From Paracoccus sp. S3-43 (GTDB taxonomy: Bacteria; Pseudomonadota; Alphaproteobacteria; Rhodobacterales; Rhodobacteraceae), in assembly GCF_029027965.1 (NCBI RefSeq), contig NZ_CP119082.1:1282001-1346000 (forward strand): a DNA stretch of 64,000 nucleotides. Direction: 5' to 3'. A program made the position numbers and the translations under genes. The notes below the pieces were generated by a model. That model did not search any database. It saw nothing but the letters and a program-made list of their open reading frames with translations, and was not told where the DNA came from. Of this stretch, positions 1 through 7,098 are shown piece by piece. Position 1 is the stretch's first letter. Every line of letters starts with the position of its first letter.

Positions 1-36
1 CATGGCGGCGTCTGGCTGCGCGTCGCCCCGCGCTGA
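1..36 (+). CDS. Possible 3' end of an upstream CDS (partial)
   Basis: Frame 1 stays open from the window edge to a TGA at 34-36 and encodes HGGVWLRVAPR. If real, this is the C-terminus of a gene that lies mostly outside the window. Eleven codons are too few to assign a family, and the call rests only on the open frame and its position upstream of a spaced-out next gene. Confidence 0.25.
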   Translation, partial: HGGVWLRVAPR

Positions 37-121
37 GCCCTGCCGCGGAAATGGTTAACGCGGCTGTCATCGAGAGCTGCCATAACGGTGCGGTCTTTCA
101 ACCCATCATGGAGTCCTTCGG

Positions 122-1036
122 ATGAAGACCCTTGCACTTGCCGCCGCCGCGGCCCTGTCGCTGTCCGCCGCTGCCTTCGCCGCCCCGGTTCAGCCGCTGC
201 CGCGTGCCCATGCCCATAACGATTACGAACATGAACGCCCGCTGTTCGACGCGCTGGATCACGGCTTTACCTCGGTCGAGGCCGACATCTGGCTGGTCGA
301 TGGCGAATTTCTGGTCGCTCATGACGACTGGGCACTGGATCCGTCGCGCACCCTGAAATCGCTCTATCTCGACCCGCTGCGCGATCTGATCGCGGCGAAT
401 GGCGGTTCGGTCTATGGCGAAGGCACACCCCTGAACCTGCTGATCGACGTCAAGTCCGAGGCGGTCGCCGCCTGGTCCGCGCTGGACGGGCTGCTGGCGG
501 AATATTCCGATGTCTTCACCGCCTTCAGCAAGACCGACGGCCGCAGCGAAGGCGCGGTGACCGCGCATATCTCGGGCAACCGCGATTACGAGGCGATGAA
601 GAACGACGATCTGCGTTATGCGGGCTATGATGGCCGCGCCAGCGATCTGGAATCGGGCGAGCCGCTGGATCCGAACCTCATCACCATGGTCAGCAACAAC
701 TGGACCAGCTTGTTCGACTGGAACGGCAGCGGCGAATTTTCGGCTGAAGACGAGGCGTTTCTGGCCGATTACGTCTCGCGCGTGCATGAGAATGGCCAGA
801 TCGTGCGGTTCTGGGCGACCAATGACACGCCGGGCGACGCGCGCGATGCGCTGTGGGCCAAGCTGGTTCAGCATAATGTCGACCTGATCAACACCGACGA
901 TCTGGCGGGACTTCAGTCCTTCCTGCTGGAAAACGACCAGCCTCAGCCCGCTCCGGTGCCGCTGCCCGCCGGCGTCTGGCTGCTGGGCGGGTCGCTGGCC
1001 CTGATCGCCGGTCTGCGCCGCCGCCGCCGGGCCTGA
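122..1036 (+). CDS. Secreted PI-PLC/GDPD-like phosphodiesterase with VPLPA-CTERM tail
   Basis: The 304-residue product starts with a signal peptide (about residues 1-20, AAAFAA cleavage region). The N-terminal motif HAHNDYEHERP, followed by SVEADIWL and a VAHDD element, is typical of the phosphatidylinositol phospholipase C/glycerophosphodiester phosphodiesterase superfamily, where these His, Asp and Glu residues line the active site. The last 26 residues are a sorting signal: VPLPA (about 279-283), a hydrophobic helix, then RRRRR. This is the VPLPA-CTERM class expected to be processed by an exosortase. A GGAG Shine-Dalgarno at 110-113 supports this ATG. The phosphodiesterase fold is well supported; the actual substrate is unknown. 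No exosortase lies in the window. Confidence 0.8.
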   Translation: MKTLALAAAAALSLSAAAFAAPVQPLPRAHAHNDYEHERPLFDALDHGFTSVEADIWLVDGEFLVAHDDWALDPSRTLKSLYLDPLRDLIAANGGSVYGEGTPLNLLIDVKSEAVAAWSALDGLLAEYSDVFTAFSKTDGRSEGAVTAHISGNRDYEAMKNDDLRYAGYDGRASDLESGEPLDPNLITMVSNNWTSLFDWNGSGEFSAEDEAFLADYVSRVHENGQIVRFWATNDTPGDARDALWAKLVQHNVDLINTDDLAGLQSFLLENDQPQPAPVPLPAGVWLLGGSLALIAGLRRRRRA

Positions 1037-1057
1037 TCCGCGCGTGACCCGATTCCG

Positions 1058-1085
1058 GAAGGGGGCCGGCCGGCCGGCCCCCTTC
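1058..1085. terminator. Perfect 28-bp palindrome between the phosphodiesterase gene and pheS
   Basis: Bases 1058-1085 form a perfect self-complementary 14+14 palindrome, GAAGGGGGCCGGCC and its complement. It lies 22 bp after the stop of the upstream gene. A transcript would form a very GC-rich stem, but no U-tract follows, so it is a candidate terminator or mRNA 3'-end stabiliser rather than a classical intrinsic terminator. Confidence 0.5.
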
Positions 1086-1167
1086 GTCTTCCGGCTGTTG
1101 CGCCGGCCTTTCCCATCCCCTCCGCAAATGCTAACGGATGCCCGAGACGGACCCCGAAGGCATGATG

Positions 1168-2250
1168 ATGGACAATCTGACCCCCCTGCGCCAGCAATGG
1201 CTTGACCGCATCAACGGCGCCGCCGACCCGGCCGCCATCGAGGAGGTGCGCCTTGCCGCCCTGGGCAAGAAGGGCGAGATCAGCCTGAAGATGCGCGAGC
1301 TGGGCCGCATGACGCCCGAGGAACGCCAGACCACCGGCCGTCTGCTGAACGACTTGCGCGACGAGTTGGACGCCGCCCTGCGCTCCCGCAAGCTGTCGCT
1401 GGAGGATGCGGCGTTGGAGGCGCGTCTGGCGGGCGAATGGCTGGATGTGACGCTGCCGGGCCGTCCGCGCCCGCAGGGGACCATCCATCCGATCAGCCAG
1501 GTGACCGAGGAAGTCACCGCGATCTTCGCCGACATGGGCTTCTCGGTCGCCGAGGGGCCGCAGGTCGAATCCGACTGGTATAATTTCGACGCGCTGAACA
1601 TCGCACCCGAACATCCCGCGCGCCAGGAACACGACACCTTCTTCATGCACCGCGCGCCTGGCGACGACCGGCCGCCGCATGTGCTGCGCACCCATACCAG
1701 CCCCGTCCAGATCCGCGCGATGCAGGACCACGGCGCGCCGATCCGCGTGATCTGCCCCGGCCGCGTCTATCGCATGGACATGGACCAGACCCACACGCCG
1801 ATGTTCCACCAGGTCGAGGGTCTGGCCATCGACCGCGACATCAGCATGGCGCAGCTGAAATGGACGCTGGAGGAATTCTGCCGCGCCTTCTTCGAGGTGG
1901 GCCAGGTCGAGCTGCGCTTCCGCGCCAGCCATTTCCCCTTCACCGAACCCTCGGCCGAGGTGGACATCCGCTGCGACTGGTCCGGCGGCCAGTTGAAGAT
2001 CGGCGAGGGGGATAGCTGGCTGGAGATCCTCGGATCGGGCATGGTCCATCCGAACGTGCTGCGCGCGGGCGGCATCGACCCCGACCAATGGCAGGGCTTC
2101 GCCTTCGGCATGGGCATCGACCGGATCGCGATGCTGAAATACGGGATACCCGATCTGCGGGCGTTCTTCGAAAGCGACCTGCGCTGGCTGCGCCATTACG
2201 GCTTCGCTGCGGGCGATGTCCCCAGCATCAGCGGCGGATTGTCGCGGTGA
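1168..2250 (+). CDS. pheS: Phenylalanine--tRNA ligase subunit alpha
   Basis: Catalytic alpha subunit of the cytoplasmic alpha2-beta2 PheRS, which charges tRNA-Phe. The N-terminal coiled-coil segment ([15 protein letters not shown]) is followed by class II synthetase motifs, including [14 protein letters not shown] with FHQVEG, and the motif 3 region [17 protein letters not shown] near the C-terminus. The frame is open from an ATG at 1138, but the third of three consecutive ATGs (1168) is preferred. It gives [12 protein letters not shown], matches the usual N-terminus of the family (about 360 residues), and has GAAGG at 1156-1160 spaced 7 nt away. The partner gene pheT lies about 31 kb downstream instead of adjacent, with an accessory region in between. 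Confidence 0.96.
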   Translation: MDNLTPLRQQWLDRINGAADPAAIEEVRLAALGKKGEISLKMRELGRMTPEERQTTGRLLNDLRDELDAALRSRKLSLEDAALEARLAGEWLDVTLPGRPRPQGTIHPISQVTEEVTAIFADMGFSVAEGPQVESDWYNFDALNIAPEHPARQEHDTFFMHRAPGDDRPPHVLRTHTSPVQIRAMQDHGAPIRVICPGRVYRMDMDQTHTPMFHQVEGLAIDRDISMAQLKWTLEEFCRAFFEVGQVELRFRASHFPFTEPSAEVDIRCDWSGGQLKIGEGDSWLEILGSGMVHPNVLRAGGIDPDQWQGFAFGMGIDRIAMLKYGIPDLRAFFESDLRWLRHYGFAAGDVPSISGGLSR

Positions 2251-2298
2251 TCGGCCCGACCCCGGCGAGCCTGCGGTGCTGATCACAGCTCAAACCGT

Positions 2299-3071
2299 TC
2301 AATAGAAGTGCAGCCCCCCGTCCCGGCGCTTATCCCCACGGACCGGAATGCCATAGAGGGTGCTCAGAGCCTCGGCCGTCAGAACCGCCCGGACGGGGCC
2401 TGATGCGACAACGCCGCCCCGGTTCAGCAGGATCGCGTCGTCCCCCAGGCCGGCCGCTTGGTCGGGATCGTGGGTGGACAGGATCACCGCCGTGCCCGCC
2501 AGGGCCAGGCGGCGGATGGCGTCGTTGACCGCGATGCGGTTGGCAAAGTCGAGGCTGGCGGTCGGTTCGTCCATGATGATCGTCGCGGCGTCCTGGGCCA
2601 GGGCGCGGGCGATCAGGACCATCTGCCGCTGGCCGCCCGACAGGCGGGTGACGGGGGCCTGGGCCAGATCGGCGATACCCAGCCGGGACAGCGCCGCCAT
2701 CGCCGCCCGCGCCTCGGCCGGGCGGGGCGGGCGAAGGGGCCAAGCCGGGCCGCCGCGCCCATCAGCACGATATCCCGCGCAGTGAAGGCGAAGGGCGTGG
2801 TCAGCGATTGCGGCACATGGGCGATATGGCGGGCGATCCGGGCGCGCGACAGCCCGGACAGAGGCTGGCCCGACAGCGCGACCGTGCCGCGGATCGGGGG
2901 GATCAGGCCCAGCAGCGTGCGGAACAGCGTGGTCTTGCCCGCGCCGTTCGGACCCAGCAGGCACAGCACCCGGCCCGGCGGCAGGCTCAGGTCGATGCCG
3001 GTGATCAGCGCACGGCCCGCATGACCGATGGCAAGGTCGCGGGCCTCGATCAGGGGCGTCACCCGGTCCAT
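2299..3071 (-). pseudogene. FecE-type ABC transporter ATP-binding protein, frameshifted
   Basis: ATPase of a FecBCD/BtuCD-type importer, last gene of the leftward operon and overlapping the permease gene by 13 bp. The first frame (from ATG at 3071) carries Walker A GPNGAGKTT and the Q-loop VPQS. The signature LSGGQRQM, Walker B IIMDEP, D-loop and switch His (STHDPD) are in a different frame that runs to the TGA at 2299. The switch falls in a G/C-run stretch at about 2719-2735: adding one C restores a continuous FARPRPAEARAAM. Either this is a genuine one-base deletion that abolishes the importer's motor, or a sequencing error in a GC homopolymer region. Each half alone would lack essential ATPase motifs. 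Confidence 0.8.
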
Positions 3072-4051
3072 GCCCGCGCGTTCCTTGCCAGCAGCCAGAC
3101 GAAGACCGGCGCGCCCAGCACGGCGGTCAGGATGCCCAGCGGAACCTCGAGCGTGGCGATGGTGCGGGCGGCGGTGTCGACCAGGACCATGAAGCCCGCG
3201 CCGATCAGGATCGCGGCGGGCAGCAGCCGGTCGAAGCGCGGCCCGGTCAGCAGCCGCGCCATATGCGGGACCATCAGACCCACCCAGCCGATCACCCCCG
3301 CCATGGCGACCGCCGCCGCCGTCATCAGCGTGGCGCAGGCGATGACCAGCCCGCGCAGGCGGGTGGCGTCGATGCCCATGGCGCGGGCCTCGTCATCGCC
3401 CATCGCCAGCAGCCCGATCCGCCAGCGCAACGCCAGCAGCGGGGCGATGCCGACCAGCAGGGCGGGCAGCGCCGCCGCCACATCCGCGCGCTTGGCGCCC
3501 GCAAGGCTGCCCATCAGCCAGAAGGTGATGGCGGGCAGTTGCTGTTCGGGATCGGCCAGCAGCTTGACCAGCGAAATCCCCGCCCCCGCCAGCGCGCCGA
3601 TGGCGATGCCGCACAGCACGATCATCAGCACCTGGCCCGTGCCCCGCAGCGCCAGCGTCAGGCCGATCACCAGCCCGACCGTGGCAAGCCCCATCCCGAA
3701 GCCCAGTATCTGGATCGCCATGACCGGCAGGCCCAGCAGGATGCCCAGCACCGCGCCGAAACCCGCCCCGGCCGAGACGCCCAGGATGTCGGGCGAGACC
3801 AGCGGATTGCGGAACACCGTCTGATAGGCCGCGCCCGCCGCCGCCAGCGCCGCGCCCTCGACCGCCGCTGCCAGCACGCGGGGCAGGCGGATGTTCAGCA
3901 GGACCGTCACCGCCTGCGGGTCGCTGCGATCCCCGGCCAGCACCGCGAGGATCGTCGCCGGAGACAGCCCGAAAGGCCCGATCGCCGCGCCCAGGATCAG
4001 CGTCGCGGCCAGCCCCGCCGCCAGCAGGACGACCAGGCCGCGATCACTCAC
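3059..4051 (-). CDS. FecCD-family ABC transporter permease
   Basis: The 330-residue integral membrane protein is predicted to have about 9-10 transmembrane helices. It carries the family landmarks RLPRVLAAAVEGAALAAAG, AYQTVFRNPLVSPDILGVSAGA and GVIGWVGLMVPHMARLLTG. This BtuC/FecD fold normally dimerises in the inner membrane and moves a metal complex, siderophore, cobalamin or oxyanion delivered by a periplasmic binding protein. Its start overlaps the stop of the binding-protein gene, and its stop overlaps the ATPase start, which indicates tight translational coupling. The substrate is not readable from the permease itself. Co-location with mop and DUF2478 suggests molybdate or tungstate, as in the MolBCA class of FecCD-type importers. 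Confidence 0.88.
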   Translation of the reverse strand: MSDRGLVVLLAAGLAATLILGAAIGPFGLSPATILAVLAGDRSDPQAVTVLLNIRLPRVLAAAVEGAALAAAGAAYQTVFRNPLVSPDILGVSAGAGFGAVLGILLGLPVMAIQILGFGMGLATVGLVIGLTLALRGTGQVLMIVLCGIAIGALAGAGISLVKLLADPEQQLPAITFWLMGSLAGAKRADVAAALPALLVGIAPLLALRWRIGLLAMGDDEARAMGIDATRLRGLVIACATLMTAAAVAMAGVIGWVGLMVPHMARLLTGPRFDRLLPAAILIGAGFMVLVDTAARTIATLEVPLGILTAVLGAPVFVWLLARNARAWTG

Positions 4052-5063
4052 CCAGCAGGGCCGTCAGCGCGGCATCGTCGGGGCGCAGGCCATAGAACAG
4101 GTCATAGAACGCCGCGACCTCGGCCCGCAGATCGCCCGTGGCGGCATCGGGATAGAGCTTGTGGGCCAGCCATCTCAGCCCGATCAGCCGGTTGACCGAG
4201 GGCGGCCGGTCGATGAAGCCGAAGGGCGCGGCGGGGGCCAGATAGACCCGGCCGTTCGCCACCGCCGGGATCCCCTGCCATTCCGGCATCCGCCCGACCT
4301 TGGCCGCGAAGTCGCGGTCGATGGTGATGATGACCTCGGGCGCCCAGGCCTGCACCTGTTCGGGGGATACGGTCGCCAATCCGCGCGTCCCGGCCTCGGC
4401 CACGTTGATCGCGCCGGCGCGTTCGATGATCTCGGCATTGATCGAACCTTTCGCCGCCGTTTCCAGCCCCTCGGGGCCGCGCGCCAGATAGACGGTCGGG
4501 CGCGCATCCTGCGGGATCCCGGCCAGCAGCGCGTCCAGATCGGCCAGCGTCCGTTCGGCATAGGCGGCCAGCGTCTCGCCCCGGTCCGGCACCGCCAGCA
4601 GGTCGGCCATCCGGCGGATGCCGCCCGGCAGGTCGGCAAGGCTGCCGTCGACCAGCACATAGGGCAGGCCGGTCTGGTCCTGGATGCGGCTTGCCAGGTC
4701 CACATAGGTGGCGTCGACGGTGCCGTAATCGACGATCAGGTCGGGCCTGGCCGACAGCAGCACTTCCAGATTCAGCGTGTCGCCCCGGCCGGTCAACATG
4801 CCAAGCTGGGGCAGGGCCGCGGCCTCGGGGCGCAGGAAGCGCAGGTCTTCGGGCGTCGGCGCGCGGACCCAGCCGACCATGGCGTCGGGCTTCAGCGTAT
4901 AGAGCAGCGTCGCGGCGGGCGGTCCGGCGGCGAAGACGCGGGCGGGGGCGGCGGGAACCGAGACCGCGCGCCCCGTGGCATCGGTGACGGTCCGGTCCTG
5001 GGCAAGGGCCAGGGCCGGGGCCGCAAGCAGCAGGGCGGCGATCAGCAGGCGGGGATGGATCAT
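4044..5063 (-). CDS. Periplasmic substrate-binding protein of a FecBCD-type importer
   Basis: 339 residues with a clear signal peptide (MIHPRLLIAALLLAAPALALAQ without a lipobox cysteine), followed by the RTVTDATGRAVSVP start typical of periplasmic binding protein family 2 (TroA/FecB superfamily). LLSARPDLIVDYG and the later VIITIDRDFAAKVGRMPEW, AVANGRVYLAP segments are the usual lobes. The ATG at 5063 was chosen because translation from further upstream would run through the trmO remnant in the wrong frame. The ATG overlaps the trmO stop (ATGA). Family members bind siderophores, haem, cobalamin or oxyanions. Neighbours (mop, DUF2478, Mo-boxes) make molybdate/tungstate, or a Mo-complex, the favoured inference. 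Confidence 0.87.
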   Translation of the reverse strand: MIHPRLLIAALLLAAPALALAQDRTVTDATGRAVSVPAAPARVFAAGPPAATLLYTLKPDAMVGWVRAPTPEDLRFLRPEAAALPQLGMLTGRGDTLNLEVLLSARPDLIVDYGTVDATYVDLASRIQDQTGLPYVLVDGSLADLPGGIRRMADLLAVPDRGETLAAYAERTLADLDALLAGIPQDARPTVYLARGPEGLETAAKGSINAEIIERAGAINVAEAGTRGLATVSPEQVQAWAPEVIITIDRDFAAKVGRMPEWQGIPAVANGRVYLAPAAPFGFIDRPPSVNRLIGLRWLAHKLYPDAATGDLRAEVAAFYDLFYGLRPDDAALTALLGE

Positions 5064-5429
5064 GGCGTGGCTCCGAAGTCGGCCTTGATGTCGATCAGCG
5101 GCGTGCCGTCCAGGCAGTCCGGCCCGCGCACCGCCAGCACCGGTCCCTCGACGGCCAGCAGCCGCACCACCGAGAAGGCGACCCGATTCGGCCGCACGGG
5201 CGAGCGCGGGGCAAAGGTGCCCGTCGCGCGGTCGCCGAAATTCGGGTTCTGCAACACCAGGTCGCGCCGCGCCCGGTCCATCCAATAGAGCAGTTGCAGC
5301 CGCTCGCGCCCCTCGACCCCGCGCAGCCCTTCGGATGCGGCCGATGAACCAAAGCTGCGCGTCGAAGCGGTCGGGAACGGTCACCGCCGGCTCGTGCGGG
5401 CGCAGGGCGTCCGCGCAGGCGTCAGTCAT
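5060..5429 (-). pseudogene. trmO: trmO (tRNA m6t6A37 methyltransferase), internally deleted remnant
   Basis: TrmO/TsaA-like proteins N6-methylate t6A37 in tRNA. The N-terminal part from the ATG at 5429 reads LRPHEPAV...AQLWFIGRIR. The C-terminal part, in another frame and running to a TGA at 5060, reads GLRGVEGRERLQLLYWMD, then DLVLQNP, GTFAPRSPVRPN and LDGTPLIDIK, all hallmark TrmO segments. The two parts join at about 5330-5340, and the usual connecting segment (about 35-45 residues by recollection of the family) is missing along with the frame. The ATG overlaps the mop stop (ATGACTGA) and the TGA overlaps the next ATG, so the operon architecture survives although the enzyme cannot be made intact. 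Confidence 0.72.
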
Positions 5430-5631
5430 CGACCCCCACCATGACATCGGACGCCTTGATCACCGCCGAGGCGCGGCCGCCGACCTTCAGGCCAAGCTCT
5501 TTCACCGCGTCGTTGGTGATCGAGGCGGTGACGGTGCTGCCGCCCAGGTCGATGCGGACATGGCTGGTGACGGCCCCGGTGACGATCTCGGTCACGGTGC
5601 CGGGCAGGACCTTGCGGGCGCTGAGCTTCAT
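5422..5631 (-). CDS. mop: Molbindin (Mop, TOBE-domain molybdate-binding protein)
   Basis: 69-residue single TOBE/Mop domain: MKLSARKVLPGTVTEIV, then VTSHVRIDLGGSTVTASIT and the C-terminal VIKASDVMVGVD. Stand-alone molbindins assemble into hexamers that bind molybdate or tungstate in the cytoplasm and are thought to buffer or store it. GGAG lies 7-8 nt before the ATG. The gene sits 26 bp downstream of the DUF2478 gene and overlaps the trmO remnant, placing it in the leftward operon. In Rhodobacter the mop gene is controlled through a Mo-box, and Mo-box-like dyads are present upstream here. This is the strongest functional clue for the locus. Confidence 0.88.
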   Translation of the reverse strand: MKLSARKVLPGTVTEIVTGAVTSHVRIDLGGSTVTASITNDAVKELGLKVGGRASAVIKASDVMVGVDD

Positions 5632-5657
5632 GGGCTTTCTCCGAACAGGGTGGTGGT

Positions 5658-6170
5658 TCACAAGGCGGCCTGCCGGCAGGACTGGCGCAGCCACGAAAGG
5701 ATCCGCGCCTCGTCCGCCGGCAGTTCCTGCGCGCGCCCGTCGGCAAAGGCCAGAAAGGCGTCGCGCCATTGCGGAGAGACGCCGACCAGCACCGGAATGC
5801 CCCGTTCGCAGGCTTCGCCGATGGCCGGGACCAGGCCGCGCCCCGCAGCCTCTTGCTTGCCGAACTTGTTGACGATCAGCGCCTGCGCGCCCGCCACCCG
5901 GCCTTGGACGACCATGACGGCCTGCTCCAACGCGCCGGGATCCAGGCGGCAGCCCGTCACCTCGGGCGACAGCGGGACGCTGACATCGCGCAACTCTCGA
6001 TCCGGCAGCAGGGCCAGGACGATGTGGCACTGTTCGCCGGGGTGCCGCGCCTCGGGCGGTTGCAGGGTGCCCGCGAGCCGGATCCCTTCGGCCGCCAACG
6101 CATCCGCCACGGCGCACAGCACCGCATCGGTGCGCTTCTCTTCGTCCGAGCAAAGGTAACGGATGTCCAT
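5658..6170 (-). CDS. DUF2478 domain protein (Mo-associated, putative NTP-binding)
   Basis: 170-residue protein from the ATG at 6170 (MDIRYLCSDEEKRTD). An in-frame ATG at 6185 has no Shine-Dalgarno and would almost abut the upstream dyad. Visible features are an ADALAAEGIRLAGTLQP segment, LDPGALEQAV, LIVNKFGKQEAAGRGL and a C-terminal LPADEARILSWLR. The GIRLAG...VNKFGKQEA arrangement matches the DUF2478 family, found next to molybdate transport and molbindin genes in alphaproteobacteria. The biochemical activity is not established. It is the first gene of the leftward operon and therefore the one most directly controlled by the divergent promoter region. Confidence 0.75.
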   Translation of the reverse strand: MDIRYLCSDEEKRTDAVLCAVADALAAEGIRLAGTLQPPEARHPGEQCHIVLALLPDRELRDVSVPLSPEVTGCRLDPGALEQAVMVVQGRVAGAQALIVNKFGKQEAAGRGLVPAIGEACERGIPVLVGVSPQWRDAFLAFADGRAQELPADEARILSWLRQSCRQAAL

Positions 6171-6194
6171 GAAGCCCCCGATCATGCCGCGCCG

Positions 6195-6222
6195 TTCGAT
6201 AGGAATGATGGAACATATCGCA
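6195..6222 (-). promoter_or_regulatory. Weak Mo-box-like dyad upstream of DUF2478-mop operon
   Basis: Read on the minus strand, an 11-6-11 arrangement is present: TGCGATATGTT, six bases, TTCCTATCGAA. Against the ModE consensus half-sites ATCGnTATATA and TATATAACGAT, about 12 of 21 fixed positions match. Its left half shares CGATATGT with the stronger box at 6312-6339. It lies 25 bp upstream of the DUF2478 ATG. Weak on its own; the paired arrangement is what makes it notable. Confidence 0.4.
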
Positions 6223-6311
6223 GGGCCTTGGCAAGGGGTTGCCGTCCCGCCTGTCCTGCGGCTTCGGAAGAGAGTCTTTCGCCCGAATTGGGCCCTTGCA
6301 TTCCGCCAGGC

Positions 6312-6339
6312 TTCGATATGTCTGTCGGGATATAACGAT
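6312..6339 (+). promoter_or_regulatory. Mo-box (ModE/MopAB-type operator) upstream of TonB receptor remnant
   Basis: TTCGATATGTC (6312-6322), six bases, GATATAACGAT (6329-6339). The 11-6-11 geometry is exactly that of the ModE consensus (ATCGnTATATA, N6, TATATAACGAT). The right half matches 10 of 11 positions and the left half 7 of 10. The centre is about 55 bp upstream of the receptor start, a position compatible with repression by molybdate-loaded ModE/Mop-type regulators. No modE/mopAB gene is in the window. Confidence 0.65.
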
Positions 6340-6379
6340 TCGTCCTTGAGCCAAGGACAGCGCGGTCAGGAGGGGACAG

Positions 6380-7069
6380 ATGCGCATGACGATGCGGGCG
6401 GGGCTGCTGGGGGCGGCCGTCTGGGTGATCCCGGCGGTGATCCCGGCGGTGGTCCTGGCACAGGATGCCGTGACGGGCGCGTGGCCCTTCGTGCTGGGGA
6501 CCATCGTGCTGACCGCCGACGCCCCTCAGGATCGCGGCGGCACGTCCTCGACGATCAGCGACGGGGACATGCTGTTCTACAGCAAGGTCGCCGACATGAT
6601 CCAGTCGGTGCCGACCGGCGCCCTGGACGACGAGGGCGGGCCGATCACCCAAAGCCGCAACGTGGGCGACGGCACCTACAAGGGCTTCGAGATCGCGGCC
6701 AGTTGGGACATCACCGACCGGATCGGTCTCGTGGCGAACTATACCTGGCTGGATCGCGACATCTCGGACCCGGTGCTGGCCGACCTGCGGCCCACGGACA
6801 CGCCGCGCCAGACCGCCTTCCTGCGCCTCGACTGGCGGGCCACCGACCGCCTGACGGTCTCGCCCTCGCCGGAGGTCTCGGGGTCGCGGCTGTCGGAAAG
6901 CGCGGTCCAGCCCGAGGATCCGACCCTCATCGCCTATACCCGCATGGACGGCTCCGGGCTGGCGAATGTCGATGTGGACTGGCAGGCGACCGACCGGGCC
7001 AGCGTCGTCTTCGGCGTCAGGAACATCTTCGACCGCGACCACCAACTGGTCGTGCGCTTTCCCGGATAG
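6380..7069 (+). pseudogene. TonB-dependent receptor remnant (plug and most of barrel deleted)
   Basis: A strong Shine-Dalgarno (AGGAGGGG) precedes an ATG, a signal peptide ending in VVLAQ, and a TonB-box-like segment LGTIVLTAD at about residues 40-47. The protein then jumps directly to late barrel strands: FYSKVADMIQSV, GTYKGFEIAASWDITDR, VANYTWLDRD, VFGVRNIFDRDHQL. The plug domain and roughly 400-450 residues expected of the barrel are absent. The last strand is lost by a frameshift: RGLLVGGVRP continues in another frame after the TAG at 7067. Such receptors import metal chelates in concert with FecBCD-type importers such as the one across the divergent promoter. This copy can hardly function. 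Confidence 0.78.
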
Positions 7070-7098
7070 AGGACTCTTGGTCGGGGGTGTCCGCCCCC

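Noticed and set aside
2613..2964. The two ATPase halves as two separate genes
   Set aside because: Each half lacks motifs essential for an ABC ATPase, and together they make one complete protein, so a frameshifted single gene is the better reading.
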